DNA from: Edaphochlamys debaryana
Taxonomy: Eukaryota > Chlorophyta > Chlorophyceae > Chlamydomonadales
DNA: 64,000 nucleotides
Direction of reading: 5' to 3'
NCBI GenBank assembly: GCA_016858145.1
Contig: JAEHOE010000030.1
Location: 248,001 to 312,000, forward strand
Within the stretch, counting starts at the first letter, position 1; the number at the start of each line of letters is the position of its first letter. Shown one piece after another: positions 13,853 to 26,300 of this stretch. A model generated the notes under the pieces. The model did no database searches. It was not told where the DNA came from and saw only the letters and a program-made list of their open reading frames with translations. Position numbers and translations under genes: made by a program.

Positions 13853-16286
13853 CCTCACAGGCACGGACGACGGCCGAGCGACCTTCGCCTTCGCCCGCAC
13901 TACACTGTAAGGCTTGTGCGGCTGATTGCGCCAATTGCATCGCGCGTGTAAGCCCTGGGCGGCGGCATGTACGCTCGCGAGAGTCGTAAGGCAGTCCAAG
14001 CTGTGGGCCTATGGAGCGCCTGGGACTAAGCGACTCAATTATGACACCAGGACTCTGTGCTGTGGAGACAGCGCCGCTGGGATGGATCGCGCGAGAGGGG
14101 CTGAAAGCGCTCGGCGCGCATCACGGACGCAGTACAGTGGGGCCTTACCTTACGCAAATGACCGGAGCTGGGATCCGACCGGCCTCAACATTCAAGCAGA
14201 AGTCCTCTTTGTCTACTGTCTATTGCTAGGAGCGAGGTTGCAAGGTCGCGCGTGTGCTAAAAAAGGCTGCTGCGCTGTTAGTGCGTGTCGCCTATTGGTA
14301 GCTTCGTTACTGTACTTAGACCTCTTCAACACCATACGCTGGTCTACACTTAGCAGTGCGCGCCAGCAGGAGGCCCGGGGACTTCTTAGCCGGCCATCGC
14401 CCTCCGCATGGCGCGCGAGCGAGTGCGTCCGGACCAGCTGTGATCCGGGCCGCGTGTGGCGAGACATTTTCTCAGGCGTGTTCCGGTGGAGTTACGCTAG
14501 CACGTCGCTCCGCCTACTCACGACCTGAACTTCGTAACCGCGGGGCCCCCGTGGACACCGGGAGAACATCCAGTCCAGACCGGGAGCACCCTCGCTAGAA
14601 AGAACGGACATGCACGAGGGGAGCAGAATTGCTTCTGGGCCGACGGGTGTAGTCGTCCGCAAGGGCATGTTGCTCGGTGAATCACGCTCAAGGTTCATAG
14701 CGAACGCGGGGTTCGACGGGGGAGGCAAAGGAGGAGGTGCTCGAAGCCATAACACAAGAGCACATCGCAGGCGGGAGGGTTCCTTTGCAGGTCAAAAACT
14801 CGGGTGTATGTAAGGCAGGGGAGAGGGGAGGGCAGCTCGGGGTCGGGTCCTAGGTGTGCCGACTTACGACCCCGCCAAACCGCGCCAAACCACTTATTAT
14901 GATGTTAGTTGACAAGGGGAGCGGCTGGAAGCAGTGGGATAGATACGCCCGGGGACCAACTTCGCCGACCGCCCGCGATGCGCATGTCCATGCGACCCCG
15001 GAGTGCCTGCGGAGGCCCAGAACACCCAGGCCCGCGTGCCTACGGTCCCTGCATAGCATCTGGACAAGTTTGGGCCGGGCGTGCTTGAGCGCAGCGGCCT
15101 AGGGTCCCACCGGAGCAGGAGTTGGTCGCCTGTCTGCTGCCAACAGGAGCAGTCGCAAACTCGTGGAACTGCACACTGGACTCGTCAGATGCTACGCGGG
15201 CCCTGTTGGCGCAATTGCATGGAGCCCGCAAAGGCTTGTACGGGTCGGTTGGTCGTCTGTCAGGGGGCATGCCGGGACTAGTAGGCGTGGAGTCTGTGGG
15301 TTTCGTTCAGCCCCCGCCCCCACTCCCCAGCAGGGGTCCCCAGGCGCAGAGGACGTGAGGGCTGCTTGCGGTCCGGTGACGGGTTTGCGCGCAACCTTGT
15401 CCCTCACGTTACGAACGGCCTTGCTTTCAGGGCGGGAAGTCTGTTTGCTCGTGCAAAAAGACTTCCGCTCACGCGCTCGGAGCTACGGGTAAGGAACCAG
15501 CACTCGGCATGCTTGGTTGGGCCTGACCTTCCTGCGCCTCCACTCGTACTGCGCCTAATAAATTACCGTAGGCGGCCACTTTGCTGTTTCAAGGCACGGC
15601 ATGGAGCGAGTGCACCCTCCCTACGTGAAAGCCCATCCATGCATTGGCAGGCCACACACACTTTACATGTCTTGCTCCTTGCCTCACATAGTACTCGGCC
15701 AGTAGGTTTCTTCAAATAATGATGAAACCCCTAGCCGCGGAGGGGCCGCTGGGGGTGGGTGGGAGATAATCCGTGGCAACTAACACTGTGCCCTCCGGTG
15801 GATGGGAGAATCCCTCGTGTTGCCAAGAATTAACTAGCTCTTACCGAGTCACAACATGCGGTACAGCAGCCCAGTCCAGTAATAAGTATAAAGGGTCCCT
15901 ACACTTGCAAGGATCGCGCAATGCAAGTGATGCAACTTGGGGTCAGGCCTGCTAAAGCTTTTGCCGCAGATCAACTAGCGCCCCCAATAGGAGAACATGC
16001 CCTTTACCCCTGCCGCAGCACCCTCCCTCCCCAATCAGGCCGAGCACCATGCAAACAGGCAAGCCTACCTCAACATGTCAGCATATCACACAGACACGGC
16101 CCATAAACCCAAAAGACTGCATGCCAAACTGGAGCTCCGGACGCTCCTCGGGCTCTGGGTGTGGGTTGGTGCGACCGCGTTCCCCAAATGCTGAGTTTAC
16201 GCCGGGTCATCAAGTTTCCGCGCTCTCAACGATACAATGTAACGATAAGCAGGTCATAGCTAGCTTTCTGCATTGCGGGCTGGGCG

Positions 16287-16355
16287 CCAAGCGCAAGACA
16301 CCAGTCCTCTGCCTCCACCGCACCCCAAGCGCAAGACACCAGTCCTCTGCCTCCA
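16287..16355. repeat. Two-copy tandem repeat, period 38 bp
   Basis: A 31-bp unit beginning CCAAGCGCAAGACACC occurs at 16287 and again at 16325, identical in both copies. The second copy runs into a short inverted motif, GGGGGCTCAGCCCCC. Confidence 0.8.
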
Positions 16356-16607
16356 GAAGCCGGGGGCTCAGCCCCCAAAACGAACCGAACAAACCACGGC
16401 ACGCGGCACGGGCGAATAAACCACATTGGCAACGCACTATCCGTATATACATATCAACTCCTTGGAATAACTCCAGCGCCTGACCAGCAACAGCACGCGG
16501 GCGTGTGCGCTGCTGGGCGTAGCTTGGAAGCAAGTTAGCCCCGGAAGGGTGCCACATGATAAAGGGGACATTGTAAGGCAACATCCGTTCAGAGCCAACA
16601 AGGGAAA

Positions 16608-16676
16608 AGCGCTGAGGCCCCCAACCCCGTGAGGCCAGCAGCACTGGAGCCGCGCATCAAGCGGTACACTCCACAG
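16608..16676. repeat. Dispersed intergenic repeat, copy 1
   Basis: Contains GCAGCACTGGAGCCGCGCA followed by TCAAGC and a CCACAG end, preceded by a GGGAAAA...CTGAG...CCCC stretch. The same order of motifs occurs at 34700-34791. Both copies lie in gaps between coding regions. The nature of the element (UTR relic, SINE-like or other) is not known. Confidence 0.55.
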
Positions 16677-17308
16677 TGCTACGGCTTCTCAGCGGTACCC
16701 GCGGTGCCTTAGGGGCTTGCGCTCAGTGAGTGCCAATAACGGACCTGGACGACCATGTTCACCGGTATGCTTCTTCCTCGCTTCAACTTCAGCCATTGCC
16801 CACAGCGTGTGATCACGCCCATCATTAACAACCATCATTGCGCCTACTCGCCCATGGCCAAGAACACGACCATGCCCATAGGAAAGCCGCTGAAGTAAGT
16901 TTAACATGCGCTGGACCCACCCCCTTAACCACACATGGGGTCGAGGGTGCACGTATCAGGATTGCAAAGCCTCCACAACATAGGCTTCGTTGGGCATCAA
17001 GAACCCCACTGTGCTAAAAGTGAAGCCAAGCTTGCCCATGACGCATAAGGAATGACCTCTTTGCATTACGAGTTTCTCCGTTGATGACATTCAGTGGGGC
17101 AATACCACTTGCATACCGGTACTTCAGACTTGGAAACATTATGCCCAGAACCCCACGCCAGGTCAGGCCTTGCATGGCGGATTATCACAGGCTGTAACCC
17201 TGTGCAGCTCTCAGCGACCAAAGAGTGGCTTCCGTTGCTCCGTTATGGACGACTTGCCAGCCACTGTGGCTTGCCTGTGGGAGGAAGAACCGCGTGGCAG
17301 GAGACGGC

Positions 17309-20300
17309 TCAGCCCAACGTGGCTCCCATCAAGAACTGGCGCACGGCTCTCCAAGCAAGAAGTTGCCCACCTGATGATCGCTTTCCACTTGTTGGTAGCG
17401 TCCTTGACCGTTGCATCCAGCTCGTGGCTGCTGCCTGCGGGGCGGCATGGTTTGCATGGCGCGGAGGACGGCATCGCATGGTGATGCGGGTTGACGGAAG
17501 GGAGGTTTGCCAAGTATGGAGGAGGTTTGCGAGAGGCCGTGGACCTGGGTGCTGCTCATTACATGGGTTTCCAGACCCAGAGCTGGCCCGCGTACCTTCT
17601 GTTCCTGGATCATCGCTCACTGTCCGCCCTGCTGCCCCCAGGCCGCCCGCCGTGGCACCGCCGCGCGCCCCCCCGCCGCCGCTGCCCGGCGCTGTGCCAT
17701 TGCCGGGTGCGTTCCCCAGGGCGGGTGCGTTGAGCAGCGCCCTGCTGACCAGCTTCTCCACATCCAGCTCCAGGGGCAGCTGCGACATGAGCTCAGCGAT
17801 GCGGCGGCGCTGCCAGGCGAATGGAGGAGTAGGCAGGGGCAGGGCAGGGGGAGGCACAGCGTTGAGAGGGAGGCGGATGGCTGAGGCTACTGGCTGGGGC
17901 TGCGAGAGGCCCTTACACCCTTGCTCAGCTCCTCACACGCCCTGGCCCCCGCCTGACTACCCACCTCCTTGGTGACCCTCCTGAGCAGGGGCTGCAGGAG
18001 CAGAAACACGAAGCCGGCGAAGATGACCCACAGCATGAGGAACAGGATGATGTGGAGCACCAGGATGCCTGGGGGGGAAAGCGGGAGGAGGCGCAGAAGC
18101 GGTTGGAGGCTTGCAGTGCATGTGCCTCAGCACGCACCCGTCAGGAGCCGTAGCCTCATACCGGCTCCAGCGAACATCGAATACATGGGATGCTGCTGAC
18201 GCATGCAACGTTGCAGGCACCTTGGGAGAAGTGTGTGCGCACAACATGGCATGCGACAACTCACGGTCGAAGAGGGCGTTCAAGGTACGAAAGTGCGCCT
18301 CGCTGATCTCCACGCAACCGTCCAGCAGGTCGACGCTGCCCACATTGTAGATGAAGTCAAAGTTGGAATCGGCAAGGCCACGGAAGTCGTTCTCAAAGGT
18401 GGTCGTGTTGAGGCTGATCTGAGAGATGGCGAGCATGAATTGCTCCATGATTGTGTCGAGGCCGGAGGAGGCAATGGTGTAGAATCGGTAGGACGGCCCC
18501 GGGCACGGGAGGTGCTCCTGTGAGGGTGGGCCGGGAAGACGGAGGAGGCGGGATATCAGTGTGACAAGATCTATGACTATGGCAATGCTGTTCCTCCGTC
18601 GCGCCCTTGTCTTGGCTAAGAGAGTTTGCATGAAAGGGGAAGCTGGATAACGCTGCCAGGGTGCCGATGGGCGGAGGGCGGTTGCGTGCCCACATTTACC
18701 TCCATGCGGTGGCAGTCGCCGCTCTCATAGAAGATATTTCTTAGAGTGACTGAGTCGTAGGCTAGGCCGCGTTGCACCAGGGGGAAGTGCTCCACGTTGG
18801 GGCCTGAGGGAGCGAGCGAGAACCGGCGGAGGGCGGGCGGGACACAAGCGGTCTGGCCTGATCGAGCAGCAGTCCAGGCTGAGGCAGCTAATCAAGTTTG
18901 TGTCAGCCATGATCTGAACTACACCCCATAGTCCTCACACATGTGCTCTATTTGCACGCCTGGACGCGTGTCCGAAAGGCTCAGCGGGCCACACCGTGCG
19001 CTACGCGTGCTATGCCCTCTCATGTTCCCCGCTGACCCACCTGCTGCCATGTAGGCGTTCTCGCCCAGCTGGAGGGTGTACCAAGCGTCCCGCACCAGCT
19101 TGAGCACTGTAGCAAGGTAGTTGCGGTGCGCGAGGAACTCCTCCGCAGTCGTGGACGCGGCCCATTCCTGCAGGATAAAGGCGCGGCCGTTGGGATTTGA
19201 AGGAGTCTGGACTCAGTCGAGTAGGAAGCGTTGCGCAGGTCTGTGAGGACCCCGCCACCCCTGAAACTACCTGCCCGACTCGCTCCTGACTAATGTGCAC
19301 AGCAGACCACAGCTTACCTGAGCGAAGAAGACCTGTGACGATGGGACGGGGTCCGGTGCCAGACACAGGGATGCGGAGGAAGAGGAAGGGGAGGGGCAAG
19401 CAGGATGAGGCAGGCGGCCACGGCGCAACCAGTCTCTTGCGTGGACCTTGTTGCCACCCACCGTGCGGTAGGTGCGCGCCGCGATGAAGTTGGAGACCGA
19501 GTGGATGGCCACCACTTGCACGATGTCCTGTGGGAGGGGCAGGAGACCGGTCAAACGGGAGGGCGTTGAAACATGGCGGGAAGGCTCTGGACACGCACAC
19601 TCCCGCCGGCTGCTCGCCCGCGTACCAGCATCTTCAGCACAGCAGCCACATAGATGCCAATAACCTGTGTTTGAAGCGCAGAAGATGTCAGTGGCACTGA
19701 ACAAGCAACAGCCTCCCTCGGGCTGCGGCTGAAGATGCCACGCCAGAGTCCGTCCCACAGGCCACGCCCACGCCCAGCTGCCCGGGCAACCAACACCTCC
19801 ACAGCTCTGAGCGCCTCACCAGGGCTGACCACAGGATGAAGGGGAGCAGCATGATCCAGGTCTCGTACGAATCGTACTTCAGCTTTCGCTTGGTTATTAC
19901 TGCCGCCGCGGCCGCCGCGCCGACCACCGACCCAGAGTGCGACAGAGGGTGCACCCCGCGCCGGCGCCTGCAAGTCAAAGGGGCAAGGGGCCGAGGCCGC
20001 AGTATTGTGGACGGGGTGCGCAAGCCGACCCAGGGCCAGCAAATGCGCGCGTACTGGCAGCTTGGTAGGGCGTCTGTGACGTCGGGCCTTGCATCCTTCA
20101 GCCTCCCGGGCAAGCAAGCCTTGAACCCACCTGGCAAAGAAACGCTTCACACGGCCAAACATGCCCCCGCCGCCAGCCTCGTTCGCCGAGTCGAGGGACA
20201 TGTGCGACCCACGCCGCCGCATGGAGGTGTTGCCAAAGGCGCCGGTTGCACTCGAGGCCCGTGTCGTGACATCAAGGTTGCCTCGTGAGCCCCGCCTCTC

Positions 20301-23300
20301 GGTGCCCTTGCCTCCAGCGCCCTCCCGCTCCTCGACTTGCACCGTAGCGCGTCGCTTCTGCTTGGGGGCTGCTGAGTCTTCCTCCTGGGTCTGGTCCTCC
20401 TCGGGCGGGACGGTGGCAGGGGGGTCGTCATCGTCCCCGTCCTCGTCGTCGTCCTCCTGCGGGGTAGGGTACGGGGCACGGCCAATGAGAGGAGGGGCGT
20501 GGAGGGAAAATGCTATTACAGTAATAGGCTGCTAGTGGCACAAGGCGGCCGCAGCTAGCGCAGCGCGGGCCCCTTCTACCCGGCTTACCCCGACCAGCAG
20601 GTTGGTGTTCTGGGAGGCCAGCGCCCGCGTCAGACCCTGTGGACGGGGAGGGACGGGGCAGGGCATCAGCGGGGCGCACGGAGGCTGCAACGACAGCCCA
20701 CTGCAAATCGTCACACTCCTGCCACCCACCACGGGGATGAGTAGAAACGTGCCGTACAGCTTGTACCGCTGTGCCGCCACTGCCTTGAGCAGGTAGGCCA
20801 GGTAGCTGAGGGGTTGAGCGCAGGGCATGGAGGGGGCTCAGTGGTAGATAGGTTGGACTTAAGGACAAGGCCAAGAAGTGCGGTAGAGCGGTGCCTAGAT
20901 GGCTGCTCCGCCCAAAGCCCGTGTGACCCATTCGCTAGCTGCTCACAGTGCCGCCAGGCAGCTCATGGCGGCTCCCTCCACGCCAAGCAGGATGAGCTGG
21001 AGTTCGTCAACCTGAGGGAGCAAGGAGGCACGTGCCGGGTGCAGGCAGCTGTGGGGTCTCGTGCAGCAGCCACATTCATCTGGGGTCTTCCGTGCAAACT
21101 TCACCGCGGGTCCTCCAACCCGATCCGCTACTGCGCAGACACCGTCAGCCTGGGGTTGCACATGCTCGTTAGGATGGCCAGCTCACGGTCTCTGCAGCGG
21201 CGACCGCGTCATAAAGAAGCGCATCCAGGATCTGCGCAAGCGGCGGCCGATAGGAAAGGGCGGGAACGCACGTCAGTACAGATCTTCCCACGGTCAAGTC
21301 ACTCTAGTATCACATCTATGCAGCCGGTCCGCACCTGGCGCGACGCCCTGAACAGGTCAGGCCCGCTCTTGAGCAGGAACTGGCCCGGCTGTGTCCTCGA
21401 GATGACCACGCCTTCCGCCACCCACTTCGCCCCGTTCTGCTGAATGATGCGGGCCATAGAGTAGAAGCGCGTGCAGAAGTCCTGGATGGGGAGGAGGGGG
21501 CCAGGGGGAACACGTGCCGTGTAAGATCTGCTAGAGCTGTAGAGCTGAAGATAAGAGCGGGAGCGGCTGATGACGACACGTTGTCGAACCCGGGCAGCCG
21601 CAACTGCATGAGCCGCCCGGTCGCAGTCATCCTTTGGTCCCCGGCGCGCTGTGCGTCCCCTGGGCCGGCGGGGCTCACCCAGACGCTAACGTTGGCGTAT
21701 ATGTCGCTGCCGTCAGGGTTGTTGCCGCTCCAAATCTGCGTGCAGCGCATGTAAGGATCGTATGCGGGATGCTGCTGGGACACCCGCCACCAGCCAGCAA
21801 CACCGGTGCAAACCCGGCCCGCCTTCTCCGCCTGCGTGCGCGCATGCACAGCAACCGCAGCACACCCCGCCTTCGGGCAAGGCAGTTGCACGGCCGATTC
21901 TTGCATTCCCTGCCGAGCGATGCACGCTAGCTGCGTCCTCACCGAGCGGGTGGTGTTGTAGAAGAGCGTCACGACGTTGGAGCCGGAGTCGTGGTGGCTG
22001 TCCAGGATGGCGTTGATGCGCACCTTGACCTGCTCCGCGTCCCGAGCGATACGCTCGACGAAGAACTTGGGAGGGGACGCAGAGGGGATGAGAGGGGAGG
22101 GCCCGTCAAAGGGGCAACACATGGCACAGCGCAGGAGGGCGAATGCAGAGGCGATTGAGCCATTGAGTCCATTGAGACATCCCCGGCGCGGCGCCCAAGG
22201 CACTCAGGTCGAGAGCTCGTGACCCTTGCTTACGTCAGCTTGATCAGGCGTGAACAGGTTGGGCAGCGTGCGGTTGGTCGTGATGATGTCTAGGGAGCGG
22301 GTGTCCGTCATGATCTGTGGGAGCACGTGGGGGCCAGGACACGCAAACATTACTCAGAGGAGCAACCGGGCACGGGATGGGGGAGGTCAGCTCCCGTGCG
22401 CTCACGACCACAAGCCAGCCGGCCCCACACATGGTCACCTTCCCACCTACTCTGTGCATGAACCTCTGTGACTGGCCGCTGTAGCCGATTGCCAACATGG
22501 CCTCGCGCTGTTTCTGGAAGGCGAGGAGCGCCAACACGAAGCAAACAACGTGGACTGCCGCCAGCAAAGCGACCACGATCAGAGCGTGACGGCGGAGACG
22601 GTGCTGTGCCTGGAGAGTGAGGGGCGGACAGAGTAAGAGTAAGATGGGGGTTCATGCCCCATGGCCTCAGAGCTGCAGCCTCAGGCCCTTATGGAAACAC
22701 CCCGGAGTCCGACGTCCCGCCCCGCGCCGCACTCCAAACACCTTCTGCGCTTGGGGCGAGTCCATGAGGCGCGCAAGCTTGCGGAACCGCTTGCCGCGCT
22801 TGTACTCTGCGCCGCCGCTGGAGGCTGTGCGGGAGAAAGGTCAAGCAGCAGCGAGCAGAGCCTGTTGACAAACAGCATTGACCGCATCGTACCGCCATGA
22901 TGCGCGGGGCTGCGTGCCCTGGAGGCAGGCAAGGACGCAAGGCATGCAAGACCGCGATGGCACCCACCTGATAGGCCAGATCCTGCGCTCTGTCCTCCTT
23001 CGCTCGCTGCGTCTTCCTCCGCCGGCCCCGCAGGGGCCGTCGTGGCTTCGGCCTCTGGCAACGCTCCTACCTCCTTGTCGGCTGGCAGGCGCCCGCTGGT
23101 GGGCCGCTTGCGCCCCTCGCTGGGTGGTGATAGGGTCAGGACGTTAGCCGTCACGTTGGGGAGCCCGGCGCCGAAGCCATCGTCGCTGCCATCATTGCTG
23201 CGGCCAGTTGGCGCTGGCGTGTCAACAGAGCCCTGTAAGGAGGGTGGCAGAGAGAGGAAGCGCGGCACACGTTGGATGTGGGGCGACGAAGTGATGATGC

Positions 23301-26300
23301 ACTTTACTGTGCATTTGGTGAGAGGTATGGCACGTTGCAAGGGCACACGGCTCACCCCGATAGGTACCGTGTTCACGTAGAACAGGCCTGCAAGGTCATC
23401 GTAAGGGCGTGTGACGGGCAGGGCGGGGGCAGGGGTCCTGGAGCACGCACGCGCCAGCGTGCGGCGAGAAGGCCTCTGTCACCAGAGTGTCTGACGAGAT
23501 GTATGGCCGGCTGCCCCAACCCTCCCTCACCTTCAGACTCCACCCACTTCTTGACGTGCTCATCGCCCTTGATGGCTTTGCCCTGTGGACATGAGCGAGG
23601 CAGGGGGACCGCACGGGAAACGTGTACCAACTCGGTCAGGGATCCAGCACGGTTGTCGCAGCCTCTTGGCGAGCGGCATTGTCATAGCCCTCGACAAGCC
23701 CCTTGCGCTTCCCGAGCTTCCGCCCCGCCCGCGCCCCGTGCCGCACCTCAGCCTTGGCACTGCCCTCTCCTTCGTCGCTCTCCTCGGACTCCGAGTGCCG
23801 TGAGACGATTGCACCTGAAGGTGCAGGGCCGCACGTACGTGCGGCTCGGTTAGCGAAACTGCGAGCAGTGACCGCAGCAACAGCTACCCCGGCCTGGACC
23901 ATGCACTTACTCGGGGCCATCGTGTAGACCGAGCGGGCCCTGGTGGAGGGAGCGCCTGACAAACGGGCGGGAAGTCGATGCATCATCAGGGTGCCCTGTT
24001 GTGCCTGTGCGCCCAACTCAGCATTGTACCAGTAGCCCATGTGCGTTCGGCCGTGAGTGTGCAGTAACCGCCTCACCCTTGATCTTGCTCCCTTGGCGGC
24101 CCAGCTCGTCCAGTACGGCATCCAGATCCGAGTCCGCGTCCCCACGCCCATCGCCCTTGCCCTCGCTGCCGTGGACGGACCCAGGCAGCCGCACACGCAG
24201 CTTGGCGGGCGCGGCCGCACTGCCCTCCGCGTCTGCCGGAGCGCCCTTGGGGCCCTCGTCTGGAGCCCCAACGTCCTTGGCGCCGCTGCTCTCCGCCTGT
24301 TTCCCTGCTGCCAGCCTCACACGCTCTGGCCTCTTTCTGCCAGTCACGCTTCCGTTCAAGAGGCCTGAGTCGATGGATGTGACCAGGTCCGCTAGCTTGC
24401 CCATGCCGGCCAGCACGGCAGGGCTGTCGGGGGCAGCGGCGGGGGCACCAGGCGCCAGGGGCGGCCGTTGCTTCTCGGCCTCGCCGGCCCCTTCAGGGCA
24501 CGCGGCGCCGCCTGACGGGGTCGCGGGCTTGGCCGTGGGAGCAGGGGAGCTGCCAGCAGGTTCGGCAGAGGCGGCGGGATGCGGGGTCTTCAGAGGAGTT
24601 GGGACGACCTCCTCAGCTGAGTCCGCCGGCCGAGGCAGCTGAAAGCGCCGGTCATCATCCCCGGAGTCGCCGGACTTCAAGCCCGCAGCGCGCTCCAGAA
24701 CTGCATTCTCCAGACGCCGGAGGATGGTGGCTGAGGAGGCGTGGGAGAGCATGCGAGGTCCGGCGGCTGCTAGTGCGGTGCCGGGTCTGGACTGGCCATA
24801 GCCAGCAGTGGTGTGGGCACTGCCGGGCCTTGAGGGCCCGAAGCCGCCGCCCGGCATCATGGGCGCTGCGTGGAGGCGCAGTATGGCTGTCACGGGCTGG
24901 CCTCCCTCGGGCTTGCCCACCACCTGCACGTCCAGGTTCACGGGCCGCCCGTCCGCGTGCAGGGCCTGGAGCACGTGCACGGGCCCAACCTGGGAGGGAG
25001 GGGAGGGAGGAGGCACGGAGGGACGAGGTGTAAGCGCGAGCCACAGCACGCCAAGCTCAGGACGACAGAAAGCATGGCTGCGTGCTCAGACTCCAAGCCG
25101 GCGCGGCTCACCTTGACTGGCTGGTCCTTGCGGTTGGTCTTGAGGCTGCTCTTTTTAGCAGCCCGGTTGGATAGGAGGTCCGAAGGGTCCGCGCAGCCGG
25201 GCGGGAGCGTCACCAGAGCGCTGAGGGGCTCACCCAGCAGGTTCCCCGAGGGCAGGCCGAACAGCAGCCCGGCGGGCCGCATGTGCTCCTCCAGCACAGC
25301 CGCCACACGGCCCTCCGCGTCCAGCTGCAGGAGGCCCATCACGCTGGTCGTCGGCCACAGCTCTACGACTGCAAAGACCGGTCGCTTGGGTTTGACGGCG
25401 GCCCCGGCACGGGGGCCAGCCGTGGCCACTTGCGCATCCGCCTCAACCTCGTCGGGTGTGGGCAGCCGGACCTGGGGTGGAGAGAAGAAGCGCATGCCAG
25501 TGTGTGTGGAGGGCTGCTCGTGTAAGACAGGGAAACATCAGCTTGGCAGAAAGCCGGCCAGCCTTAACTGTGGAACCAAAAGCCCGAGAACCCAAACCGA
25601 GGCCTTCCGCCCGACGCCGCCCAAACCCATCCCGCACGGAGCCGGACGCCCGAGAGCCGCACGCCGTTGCTGCGCTTGCCTGCATGATGGCGGCCTTGGA
25701 CTTGGCAGCCCGGGCTGCAGCAAACATGGCCCGCCCCGCGCCGGAGAGGTCATTGTCGTCGGAGGCGGACACGACAGGAGCAGACACGCTGACACGCCAG
25801 CTGCGTCCGGGCACAGCGAGAGACCTGCGCCGAAGCAAGCTGGTGTTGGCGCAACGTATCGTATGGAGCAGAGCAGTGTGGGCTCAACATGCACAGTAGC
25901 CTACCGCTCAACCATCGCTGTCAGCATGCGGGGTCCCGTCGTCAGGGGCTGCTTGTATCCAAGATCAGACCCAGAAGTCTCCTCTTTGATGATCTCCCAG
26001 AGTCCGCGCTCAAGCACCTGAGCGTCCGAGGATAACGCGGGATCAGGACACGAGATTAGTTCAGAAGGCGTGGGGCAGCTCCTGGCTCAAGGCATGGAGA
26101 GACCCTTGAGTCTGCGCACTCATTCGTCCCCAGCCCTACCTCGCTTTTCTTCAGGCCAAGCACACCAGCCGCTGGGCCCTTGCTGATGTTGGTTATGCGC
26201 CCATCCGCCGACACGCTCAGGCGCACACGCCGCTCCGCCAGGGCTACGTCCAGAGAGGATTTCGCCATCCGCACCACGTGAGTGGGCTCCCCGCCCATAT

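Larger units (their letters stand above)
13853..17308. other. Intergenic region between the two TmcB-like genes
   Basis: No exon chain with convincing splice phase or family similarity was found on either strand. It should contain the promoter and 5' leader of copy A (right of 13852) and the 3' UTR of copy B (left of about 17300). A TGTAA motif lies on the minus strand at 15663-15667; others lie on the plus strand at 16238-16242 and 16572-16576. A short tandem repeat (16287-16355) and a sequence shared with another intergenic region (16608-16676) are listed separately. Confidence 0.5.

Noticed and set aside
13926..14528. 200-codon plus-strand frame upstream of copy A
   Set aside because: No family resemblance and no matching sequence upstream of copy B; treated as chance.
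24870..26021. 383-codon plus-strand frame
   Set aside because: Antisense to TmcB-like copy B exons and introns; no domain, and it crosses well-supported minus-strand splice sites.
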